5,329 nt of DNA from Bifidobacteriaceae bacterium (GTDB taxonomy: Bacteria; Actinomycetota; Actinomycetes; Actinomycetales; WQXJ01). Each line of letters begins with the position of its first letter. Position 1 is the first letter of the stretch. Below the pieces are notes generated by a model. It was given only the letters and a program-made list of their open reading frames with translations. It was not told the DNA's origin and ran no database searches. Both the position numbers and the translations under genes were made by a program. The stretch spans positions 1 through 5,329 of the forward strand of contig JAISBQ010000288.1 in assembly GCA_031266115.1 (NCBI GenBank). The letters are read 5' to 3'. This document shows, one piece after another, positions 1 to 4,919 of the stretch.

Positions 1-71
1 CGGAAGCTAAGCCTTCAAGCGCCAATGGTACTGCCAGGGCCACCTGGTGGGAGAGCAGGACACCGCCGCAC
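1..71 (+). rRNA. rrf: 5S ribosomal RNA, 3' part (5' end outside the window)
   Basis: The opening bases read CGGAAGCTAAGCC, then GCGCC-ATGGTACTGCC, then GGTGGGAGAGCAGGACACCGCCG. These are the hallmark blocks of the second half of bacterial 5S rRNA, and they resemble actinobacterial versions (for example the mycobacterial ending AGGACACCGCCG) more than E. coli. About the first 45-50 nucleotides of the molecule lie to the left of the window. The 3' end is placed at about 71 by analogy and may be off by a few bases, because the pairing 5' strand of helix I is not visible. The hairpin at 75-100 follows at once, as expected for the last gene of an rRNA operon. Confidence 0.93.
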
Positions 72-74
72 ACA

Positions 75-108
75 CCGCAGGGCCCACCAGGGCCCTGCGG
101 CATTTAAC
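75..108 (+). terminator. Intrinsic terminator of the rRNA operon
   Basis: CCGCAGGGCCC (75-85) pairs perfectly with GGGCCCTGCGG (90-100) around the four-base loop ACCA. This gives an 11-bp GC-rich stem starting a few bases after the 5S rRNA. The following tract (CATTTAAC) has only three consecutive T, so it is weak by E. coli standards, but this is common in high-GC actinobacteria. Placement after 5S makes the role clear. How complete termination is, and so whether some rRNA transcription reaches the TPR gene, cannot be judged from sequence. Confidence 0.85.
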
Positions 109-132
109 ACACACCACCCACCTCAATAGCGT
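103..132 (+). promoter_or_regulatory. Possible promoter for the TPR-HAD gene pair
   Basis: TAGCGT at 127-132 fits the actinobacterial -10 pattern TANNNT. It lies 18 bases after TTTAAC (103-108), a poor -35 matching TTGACA at only three positions. A start near 138-140 would give a leader of roughly 100 bases before the GTG at 238. The -35 half overlaps the tail of the rRNA terminator. This is a weak pattern match, and other hexamers in the 137-bp gap could serve instead. Confidence 0.25.
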
Positions 133-168
133 CCGGGCGTGAGGGGTGGGACCGGGTAAGATGCGGAT

Positions 169-184
169 CGCCAGCGGGCTGGCG
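169..184. repeat. Inverted repeat in the leader of the TPR gene
   Basis: CGCCAGC (169-175) and GCTGGCG (178-184) are perfect reverse complements separated by GG. In RNA this would form a six-pair hairpin with a four-base loop; in DNA it is a 16-bp operator-like dyad. It lies 53 bases before the GTG start, downstream of the possible promoter and upstream of the ribosome binding site. No run of T follows, so it is not an obvious terminator. It could be a protein-binding site, a leader hairpin, or chance in GC-rich DNA. Confidence 0.35.
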
Positions 185-225
185 TATAGGGGCAGGCGCG
201 TGGTGAGGGCGAGAGTCCATCGATG

Positions 226-232
226 AGGGGAG
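226..232 (+). promoter_or_regulatory. Ribosome binding site deciding the TPR gene start
   Basis: AGGGGAG lies five bases before the GTG at 238, a good Shine-Dalgarno match and spacing. The in-frame ATG at 223 lies just before this motif and has no comparable motif upstream, so the GTG is the better start. Confidence 0.6.
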
Positions 233-237
233 CGAAC

Positions 238-1182
238 GTGGCGCGGGATGATCGTGGACCCGGTGGTTCGGCGGGACGCAGCTTTGGGGAAAGGCGCGGG
301 GGACCGGGCAGGCGAGGGGCCGGCGGAGGGCGGACTGGATATGGGCGTGAGGCATCGAGGGAGGGGCATGGCCGGGCGGGACGTTCTGGAGCGGGGCGGG
401 AAGAGCGGCGTGAGTCGGATGTCGGGGAAAGGCCGAGCGCCGAGGATTCGGGGCGCCCGGATCGAATGATCCCAGCTCACCACCTGTCGAAGGAGGATAT
501 TCCGGAGATTCCGCCGGAAGTGACGGGGGAGGACCTGGATCGCCGGGTCCGCGCGGCGCTGGGGAGCTTGGAACCGGATTATGCGGACAGAGTGGCGCGG
601 CATCTTGTGATGTGCGCACGACTGTTGGACAGCGATCCGGAATTGGCGTATCGACACGCTCGCACGGCGGCGGATCGCGCGGGCAGGATAGACGTGGTTC
701 GGGAGGCGGCGGGAATTGCGGCATACGCGACGGGGCGCTACGCCGAGGCCATCCGGGAGTTGCGGACCTACGTGCGGCTGTCGGGTGACACGGACTGTTT
801 GCCTGTGATCGCGGATTGCGAGCGCGGCCTGGGCAGGCCGGAACGGGCGATCGATATCGCGGGCTCGGCCGAGGCGAAGCGCCTGGAGGGCGATCCGAGA
901 ACGGAGATGGCGATCGTGCTCGCTGGCGCTCGCGCGGACCTGGGGGAGCACGCCGCTGGGCTGGCTGTCCTGTCGCGGGCAGGGCGACTGGCGGAGACGT
1001 CGGATGGGGCAGAGCGGGTGGCGTTGGCACGGGAGCGAATCGAGGCACTGGCCACGGGCGTGGACCGGGAGCAGGCGGACTGGATGGAGCAGGACGCGCC
1101 GGGAGCCGAAGGCGAGGGCTCGGATGAGGCGTACGAGATGGACGGCGTGACCCTGTTTGACGCCGAGGAAGGGTCGTGGTGA
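238..1182 (+). CDS. TPR-type protein with Arg/Gly-rich N-terminus (Rv1691-like)
   Basis: A 314-residue protein of unknown biochemical role. Residues 1 to about 65 are low-complexity, almost entirely Gly, Arg, Ala, Ser and Glu, and probably disordered; RG-rich tails like this often contact RNA, which is inference here. From about residue 75 a conserved helical part begins (HLSKEDIPEIPPEVTGEDLD), followed by TPR-like helix pairs such as LAYRHARTAADRAGRIDVVR, AAYATGRYAEAIRELRTYVR and a later GLGRPERAIDIAG. The C-terminal 30 residues are acidic. There is no signal peptide or membrane segment, so it is likely cytoplasmic. The GTG start is set by AGGGGAG at 226-232; ATG at 223 would add five residues. 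It lies 85 bp before the HAD gene on the same strand, as in the Rv1691-Rv1692 block, so co-transcription is likely. TPR proteins are usually adaptors; the partner is unknown. Confidence 0.82.
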   Translation: MARDDRGPGGSAGRSFGERRGGPGRRGAGGGRTGYGREASREGHGRAGRSGAGREERRESDVGERPSAEDSGRPDRMIPAHHLSKEDIPEIPPEVTGEDLDRRVRAALGSLEPDYADRVARHLVMCARLLDSDPELAYRHARTAADRAGRIDVVREAAGIAAYATGRYAEAIRELRTYVRLSGDTDCLPVIADCERGLGRPERAIDIAGSAEAKRLEGDPRTEMAIVLAGARADLGEHAAGLAVLSRAGRLAETSDGAERVALARERIEALATGVDREQADWMEQDAPGAEGEGSDEAYEMDGVTLFDAEEGSW

Positions 1183-1235
1183 GGGGGATGCCGGGTCACT
1201 GGTGTCCGCGGGCGGCGGGTCGAGCGACGAGATTC

Positions 1236-1271
1236 GGAGGAGAGCCCGCGCCGATGGATCGGCTACCGTGA
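1236..1271 (+). promoter_or_regulatory. Strong RBS and five-codon mini-ORF overlapping the HAD start
   Basis: GGAGGAGAG (1236-1244) is the best Shine-Dalgarno match in this gap and lies nine bases before an ATG at 1254. That ATG opens an ORF of only five codons (MDRLP) whose TGA (1269-1271) overlaps the proposed HAD start GTG (1268-1270) as GTGA. The HAD GTG itself has no close Shine-Dalgarno, so ribosomes loading at 1254 could terminate and restart on the HAD gene. Seen: motif, spacing and overlap. Inferred: translational coupling. A one-base sequencing or assembly error joining the two frames is the main alternative. Confidence 0.4.
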
Positions 1272-2290
1272 GCGCGCAGATGTCCATGCTGAGCGGGGCG
1301 GCGTCACCGCTGGCCGAGGTGTATGACGTGGCGTTGACCGATCTCGATGGCGTGGCGTTCGAGGGCACACGCCCTGTGCCGCGTGCCGCCGAGGGAATCG
1401 AGCGGGCCCGCGCGGCGGGCCTGCGGTTTTGCTTTGTGACGAACAATGCGTCGAGGCCGCCATCGGCGGTGGTGGAGCACCTGGCGAGCGTCGGAATTCA
1501 GGCGGCAGATGCCGACGTGGTGACGGCATCGCAAGCCGGCGCGGCGATGCTAGCACGGGACCTTCGGGCGGGCTCGCGGGTGTTGGTGGTGGGAGCCGCC
1601 GGCCTGATCGAGGCGGTCGAGGAGGTGGGGATGGTCCCGGTGTTCAGCGCCGAGGACTCACCCGTAGCGGTCATCCAGGGGTTTGGGCCACGCGTGGACT
1701 GGGCATCACTGGCGGAGGCGACGTACGCCATCGGCGGCGGGGCGGCGTTCTACGCGACGAACCTGGATAAGACGTTGCCGACGGAGCGCGGGTTTGCGCC
1801 GGGGAACGGATCTCTGGTGGCGGCGGTGCGGTCGGCGACCGGCGTCGAGCCCGTCTCCGCGGGCAAACCTGAACCGGGGATTTTCTGGGCGGCCGCCGAG
1901 CGCATGGGGGCTAGGCGACCGCTTGTGGTGGGGGACCGTCTGGACACCGATGTGGCCGGTGCACGAGCGGCGGGGTTGGCATGCCTCATGGTGTTGACGG
2001 GGGTGAACACGCCGCGCGACGTGGCGATGGCGGCTCCCCGCGAGCGCCCCACGTACATCGGGGCCGACCTGTGTGCCCTGACCGAGTCACATCCGCAACC
2101 GGCCGAGCGGGCCGGATGGTGGATGGTGGGCGATGCTCACGCCCGCGTGGTTGGCGGCGCCGCGACGGTGACTGGCGGCACATGGATAGACCAGGTGCGC
2201 GCGCTGACCTGCGCGGCATGGGCAGCCGCCGATGCCGGCACACCCCTTGCTCCCGAGCGCATCGTCTGCCCCGACCCGCCCCCACGGTGA
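1268..2290 (+). CDS. HAD-IIA family phosphatase (Rv1692-like, probable glycerol-3-phosphate phosphatase)
   Basis: A 340-residue cytoplasmic hydrolase of the haloacid dehalogenase superfamily, NagD-like subfamily IIA. All four motifs are present: motif I TDLDG with the nucleophile Asp25 and acid/base Asp27, motif II TNNAS (58-62), motif III Lys200 in GKPEP, and motif IV GDRLDTD (222-228). The stretch between motifs II and III is the IIA-type cap domain. About 70 residues follow the core, as I recall for Rv1692 of M. tuberculosis, reported to dephosphorylate glycerol 3-phosphate when lipid head groups are recycled. The same substrate is inferred from family and gene order; other small phosphates are possible. 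GTG 1268 gives the usual short lead before motif I; ATG at 1280 or 1286 are alternatives, and GTG 1202 is in frame but would add a poorly conserved stretch. It follows the TPR gene and ends 4 bp from the stop of the convergent membrane gene. Confidence 0.88.
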   Translation: MSAQMSMLSGAASPLAEVYDVALTDLDGVAFEGTRPVPRAAEGIERARAAGLRFCFVTNNASRPPSAVVEHLASVGIQAADADVVTASQAGAAMLARDLRAGSRVLVVGAAGLIEAVEEVGMVPVFSAEDSPVAVIQGFGPRVDWASLAEATYAIGGGAAFYATNLDKTLPTERGFAPGNGSLVAAVRSATGVEPVSAGKPEPGIFWAAAERMGARRPLVVGDRLDTDVAGARAAGLACLMVLTGVNTPRDVAMAAPRERPTYIGADLCALTESHPQPAERAGWWMVGDAHARVVGGAATVTGGTWIDQVRALTCAAWAAADAGTPLAPERIVCPDPPPR

Positions 2291-2297
2291 CGCGTCA
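2288..2297. other. Palindromic junction of two convergent stop codons
   Basis: TGACGCGTCA is a perfect 10-bp palindrome. Its left TGA is the stop of the HAD gene and its right TCA is the complement of the TGA stop of the membrane protein gene, leaving only CGCG between them. No hairpin with a T-run lies inside the gap, so any terminator for either transcript must sit inside the opposite gene. Confidence 0.8.
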
Positions 2298-3236
2298 GCC
2301 CGCGCGCCGCCGCGGCCACCGGACGACCGCGCCCGCGCCAGCGAGTAGCGCTTCCGCGATGATGATCGCGAACCGAGACAAAGCAGCGACGGTGAGAGCC
2401 ACGCCTGCTCCGGCGAGCGGGTCGAGGACCGCGGCGAGCACCGCCTCGCGCACGCCAACACCGGCAGGAACGATGACGGCGAGGAACCCGACCACCCAGG
2501 CAAGAGGGAAGCCGCCCATCGCAGCGCGAAGGGCCGCTCCGCCATCGTCGACGTAAGGAAACAGGAGAAACGCGAGGTGAAGTCCGTAGGCGATCCATGC
2601 GGCCGCTGACCACGCGACGGCGGGCGCTGGCGACGGGAGGTGTACGTCCGCGAACTGGCTCCTGATCGGGCGCACCGGCATGGCAGCGAGGAATCGGCTC
2701 ACCAGTGCGGGTCGCACCATCAGGGCTAGCAACGATAGTGCTGCTAACACGACGGTCGCGACTTGCAGCCACAACGGGATGATCCTGACGGTGTCACTGC
2801 CGATGAGGACACCGCCAAAACAGACCGCGAGCAGGATCGTCATGCCTGCTCCAAGTGCCATTGCGACCACCGAGGCCGCTCGGCGCACTCCGAGTGTGCG
2901 TGATAACTCCATTTGTGCGACGTAGGCCAAGCCCGTGCCCGGGGCATACTTGCCGAGCTGTGCGAGGAAGAACGCTCCAAGGAATCCCCTCACGCCGATG
3001 GAAGAGGCGCCAAAGGCCGCCAAGAGCGAATGCTGCTGGAGTCCCGAGAATGTGAGGGCGAGGCCCGCCAGCGCGATAGATGCTGCGAGATTGGCGGGTG
3101 GTAGCTGATCCATCGCGCCCCGAACCTGTGTCCAGTTCTGCGCAATAGCAATCCCTAGGAAGACGACAAACACCACGCCAGCGACCCATTTCAGCGCGAT
3201 CCACGCGACCTGTCGCCACGACCGTTGCCAGCTCAC
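2295..3236 (-). CDS. Integral membrane protein, lysylphosphatidylglycerol-synthase TM / flippase-like family
   Basis: A 313-residue polytopic protein resembling the UPF0104 / lysylphosphatidylglycerol synthase TM-domain family (AglD-like). Hydrophobic segments lie near residues 11-32, 50-66, 85-106, 121-146, 153-174, 207-227 and 243-260, with one or two more in 265-305. Two signatures fit: QLGKYAPGTG (93-102), like the family's QLGKYLPG, and PAGVGVREAVL (257-267), like PGGLGVRE. There is no soluble lysyl-transfer domain, so it is the stand-alone membrane form, often found beside glycosyltransferases and thought to act in lipid or glycolipid handling; its substrate is not known. The GTG start has GGAG six bases upstream, whereas the TTG at 3248 has no Shine-Dalgarno. 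It lies 124 bp downstream of the glycosyltransferase on the same strand, suggesting an operon. The GTG is part of GTGA, overlapping the stop of a short upstream reading frame. Confidence 0.83.
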   Translation of the reverse strand: MSWQRSWRQVAWIALKWVAGVVFVVFLGIAIAQNWTQVRGAMDQLPPANLAASIALAGLALTFSGLQQHSLLAAFGASSIGVRGFLGAFFLAQLGKYAPGTGLAYVAQMELSRTLGVRRAASVVAMALGAGMTILLAVCFGGVLIGSDTVRIIPLWLQVATVVLAALSLLALMVRPALVSRFLAAMPVRPIRSQFADVHLPSPAPAVAWSAAAWIAYGLHLAFLLFPYVDDGGAALRAAMGGFPLAWVVGFLAVIVPAGVGVREAVLAAVLDPLAGAGVALTVAALSRFAIIIAEALLAGAGAVVRWPRRRAG

Positions 3237-3275
3237 AGGCGGCTCCAATCGATCGCGATTCGGCGCCTGGTCGCG

Positions 3276-3296
3276 GACCGGCGGCCGGCCGCGGTC
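3276..3296. repeat. GC-only hairpin between glycosyltransferase and membrane protein genes
   Basis: GACCG (3276-3280) and CGGTC (3292-3296) flank the self-complementary CGGCCGGCCG (3282-3291), with a single unpaired G at 3281. Together they form a compact, very stable hairpin within the 124-bp gap between the two minus-strand genes, about 40 bases before the membrane protein start. No T-run follows on either strand, so termination is unlikely. It might influence mRNA stability or processing between the two genes, or be chance in GC-rich sequence. I see no convincing promoter in the rest of this gap. Confidence 0.4.
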
Positions 3297-3360
3297 GGCT
3301 CCGTGGGCCGAACCGGGAGTCTCTCGCGGTCACTGGGTTTCATGAGCGGAATGCAGCCAC

Positions 3361-4494
3361 TCACCCGGACGATGGTGGAGCCGGTCTTGCCTGACAGAGC
3401 GCAAGAAGTGTCCGCGCATAGGCGCGCCATTGGTCGCCGTGGTGTCCGTTGGGAGTTCTTTCGCTTCCAAGCTCCTCGAGGATCGCGTTGAACACCATGG
3501 GACGGGATAGACGGTGCAGGCCGTCCGCGACCGATGCGACGTCACCTGGTTCGACCACGACCCCGAAGCGGCCTTCGCCGATGTCCTCAGCGAAGGAGCC
3601 CACGCGGCTGACCAGGAGCGGGCGAGCATGGGCAAGAGCGAGTTGGAGGTTGCCGGATCCGACGCCATGACGATAGGGCAGGGCCACGACATCGTGCTCA
3701 TTGAAGAGCGGAGATACGCGCTCAGCGGGGATGTACCCGCTGATGATGTCCACTCTGTCCCCAATTCCCAGCGTGTGGATGAGTGCCCGTGTATGAGCCT
3801 CAGGAGTCCAGAACTCGCCAGCTATCGTGACCTGGACGTGGGGAAGGGTGGCGGCCGCGCGAAGGAGCACGTCCACGCCCTTGTATGGGCGGACCATCCC
3901 GAAGGCCAGGACACGCAGCGGCTGATCGGCATGGGTTCGCGCGGCGGCGGGGTGGGTGTCTGCAGGGAGATTGGCGGGGATAGGTGTCACAGCGACTGGT
4001 GCCGATGTCAAGGTGGACGCGAGTTGCCGTTGCTCTTCCAGGTGCACCAACACAGCGTGGACCCGTGTCAATAGGCTGCGGATGAGGGGCTTGTCCCATG
4101 GTCTGCGTTCGTGGGGCAGAACATTATGCATCAAGGCCACGACGCGAGGACCGCTTCCAGCGAAGCGGCGAAGGGCGCAAAAGGCTGGGACTTGGACAGG
4201 TGTCGTGACAGGAATGATCACAGCGTCGGCGGTGGCGGCCCTCTTCCCGGCCGCCCGCCAGGTGGAGGGAGCGTTCCAGGCCAAGTCCCGGTGCACGGTG
4301 CCGAAGGGCTCAATCTCGGGGTGCCTGTCTGGGACTGTGAGCTGACCGGGGTAAAGGAGTTTGGGATATTGCCTGGACCAGCTCTCGATTGAGACATCGT
4401 GGCCGCCTGCTGCCAGCTCGTGCGCGAGTCTCGTGGTGTGTTGCGCGATCCCACCCTTATGCGGGTGCGTCGGCCCGACGATCACGATTCGCAT
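3361..4494 (-). CDS. GT4-type (GT-B fold) glycosyltransferase
   Basis: A 377-residue cytoplasmic or membrane-associated enzyme transferring a sugar from a nucleotide donor; donor and acceptor cannot be read from sequence. The N-terminal Rossmann half opens with MRIVIVGPTHPHKGGIAQHT, where the Gly-rich GGIAQH (14-19) is the usual acceptor-side loop; HNVLPHE (123-129) ends that half. The C-terminal half starts with FGMVRPYKGVDVLL (198-211), carrying the Arg202/Lys205 pair that holds the donor phosphates, followed by VTIAGE (222-227) and SGYIP (252-256). The ALPYRHGVGSGNLQLALAH region (271-289) replaces the classical EX7E with a form lacking the first Glu, as in several GT4 branches. Start ATG 4494 begins exactly at the first beta strand, with GAGGGGG ten bases upstream; the frame stays open to 4683 but that extension has no family character and runs into the repeats. 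It likely leads an operon with the membrane protein. Confidence 0.87.
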   Translation of the reverse strand: MRIVIVGPTHPHKGGIAQHTTRLAHELAAGGHDVSIESWSRQYPKLLYPGQLTVPDRHPEIEPFGTVHRDLAWNAPSTWRAAGKRAATADAVIIPVTTPVQVPAFCALRRFAGSGPRVVALMHNVLPHERRPWDKPLIRSLLTRVHAVLVHLEEQRQLASTLTSAPVAVTPIPANLPADTHPAAARTHADQPLRVLAFGMVRPYKGVDVLLRAAATLPHVQVTIAGEFWTPEAHTRALIHTLGIGDRVDIISGYIPAERVSPLFNEHDVVALPYRHGVGSGNLQLALAHARPLLVSRVGSFAEDIGEGRFGVVVEPGDVASVADGLHRLSRPMVFNAILEELGSERTPNGHHGDQWRAYARTLLALCQARPAPPSSG

Positions 4495-4553
4495 GTCCGC
4501 GCGTCCCCCTCGTGCCATCGCAGTGCCATCAAGCCGGTCCGTGAACCCGCGCC

Positions 4554-4584
4554 AGTCTAGAGCACCACCACCAGGCGTGTTGAA
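4554..4584 (-). promoter_or_regulatory. Possible promoter of the glycosyltransferase operon
   Basis: Reading the minus strand, TTCAAC (4584-4579) is followed after 19 bases by TAGACT (4559-4554), which fits the actinobacterial -10 pattern TANNNT. A start near 4547 would give a leader of about 50 bases before the ATG at 4494. The -35 is a moderate match and the spacer is slightly long. A perfect palindrome (4595-4609) lies 10 bases upstream of the -35, which raises the likelihood that this is a regulated promoter, but no experimental support exists here. Confidence 0.35.
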
Positions 4585-4594
4585 GGCAAGCCCT

Positions 4595-4609
4595 GTCCAC
4601 GTCGTGGAC
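4595..4609. promoter_or_regulatory. 15-bp perfect palindrome, operator-like
   Basis: GTCCACG and CGTGGAC are perfect 7-bp arms around a single T. Odd-length dyads of this size are typical binding sites of dimeric repressors or activators. It lies just upstream of the possible glycosyltransferase promoter, where an activator would bind, or a repressor that blocks polymerase access. No regulator gene is in the window. Its core TCCACG/CGTGGA recurs at 4664-4669 and 4733-4738, as the outer arms of the repeat-array hairpin. Confidence 0.45.
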
Positions 4610-4630
4610 CCCCCGAACGGGTTGTTTCGC

Positions 4631-4769
4631 CGAGTTGAGGCTTCGGGTCCCCAAACACCCCAATCCACGACTCGACCCCTCAACTCGACGCCCCGGGGGC
4701 TCCGCAGACCGTCGAGTTGAGTGTTTGGGTCTCGTGGAGGGCGGATCTGCGACTCGAACGCTCAACTCG
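4631..4769. repeat. Array of four 19-nt half-sites in two inverted pairs (82-bp period)
   Basis: The 19-nt consensus CGAGTTGAGNSKTYGRGTC occurs at 4631-4649 (+), 4669-4687 (-), 4713-4731 (+) and 4751-4769 (-). The first nine bases are identical in all four, and 14 of 19 positions are invariant. Each +/- pair makes a 57-bp imperfect palindrome, and the pairs repeat head to tail with an exact 82-bp period. The centres of the two units are not alike, so this is not a recent simple duplication. The array lies in the divergent region between the glycosyltransferase and the tiny gene. Candidates are a REP/BIME-like element, a remnant of a small non-autonomous transposon, or a multi-site operator; I recognise no named family. 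Confidence 0.75.
4664..4738. repeat. Long imperfect hairpin joining the two repeat units
   Basis: The inner halves of the array pair across the unit boundary. CTCAACTCGACG (4679-4690) is perfectly complementary to 4710-4721, GACCC (4674-4678) to GGGTC (4727-4731), and TCCACGA (4664-4670) to TCGTGGA (4732-4738). This gives 24 pairs with a 3-nt bulge on the left arm, a 5-nt bulge on the right, and a 19-nt loop containing CCCCGGGG. The fold competes with the hairpins formed inside each 57-bp unit. It could act in DNA as a cruciform or in RNA from either strand. Confidence 0.6.
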
Positions 4770-4905
4770 GTGATATGGCCCCGTGCCGAGGCGCCACACC
4801 ACAGGCTGGGGTTCGCCACATGGACCACTGCGATGGCCGACACGAAGCCAGAGGCTCCGCGGCCCCCACAATGCTGCGGCGTGGGTCGTTGTCGTACCGT
4901 GGCGC
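4770..4905. other. Non-coding remainder of the divergent region
   Basis: Reading frames here have no family resemblance, no good Shine-Dalgarno and irregular codon use. Apart from the repeats on its left and the promoter-like hexamer on its right I see nothing functional in it: no tRNA, no terminator with a T-run, no further copy of the 19-nt repeat. Confidence 0.5.
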
Positions 4906-4911
4906 TAACGT
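4906..4911 (+). promoter_or_regulatory. Possible -10 element of a leaderless promoter for the tiny gene-tlyA operon
   Basis: TAACGT fits TANNNT, and its last base lies nine bases before the first base of the GTG at 4920, so transcription could start at or within two bases of the start codon. No Shine-Dalgarno is visible before that GTG, which agrees with a leaderless transcript, a common arrangement in actinobacteria. The -35 region (about 4882-4889) shows no clear hexamer. Confidence 0.4.
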
Positions 4912-4919
4912 TGGTTCGC

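Noticed and set aside
1188..1271. 27-codon frame starting at ATG 1188, in the same frame as the five-codon mini-ORF
   Set aside because: Its GAGGGG stretch directly abuts the ATG, leaving no usable spacing for a ribosome binding site; the ATG at 1254 is far better placed.
7..1446. 479-residue open frame on the minus strand across the 5S rRNA, TPR and HAD genes
   Set aside because: It runs antisense through 5S rRNA and two well-supported genes, is rich in Arg, Pro and Ser as expected from reading GC-rich coding DNA backwards, and has no recognisable domain.
2794..3333. 179-residue minus-strand frame overlapping the membrane protein gene
   Set aside because: It is out of frame with the well-supported polytopic membrane protein and shows only Arg/Gly-rich, domain-free sequence.
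4495..4683. 63-residue N-terminal extension of the glycosyltransferase frame
   Set aside because: It lies before the natural first beta strand, has no family character, and overlaps the promoter-like sequence, the 15-bp palindrome and part of the repeat array.
4751..4769. tRNA T-arm-like sequence GTTCGAGTC on the minus strand within the last repeat copy
   Set aside because: Only three pairs of a T-stem can form and no matching acceptor, D or anticodon arms lie at the required distances; it is explained by the 19-nt repeat.
4631..4769. CRISPR array
   Set aside because: Only four half-sites, alternating in orientation, with no uniform spacers and no cas genes nearby.
4635..4919. Longer upstream start of the tiny gene (144 residues in total)
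   Set aside because: The extra 95 residues translate the repeats and intergenic sequence; only the last 49 residues have the helical, acidic character expected of the pre-tlyA protein.
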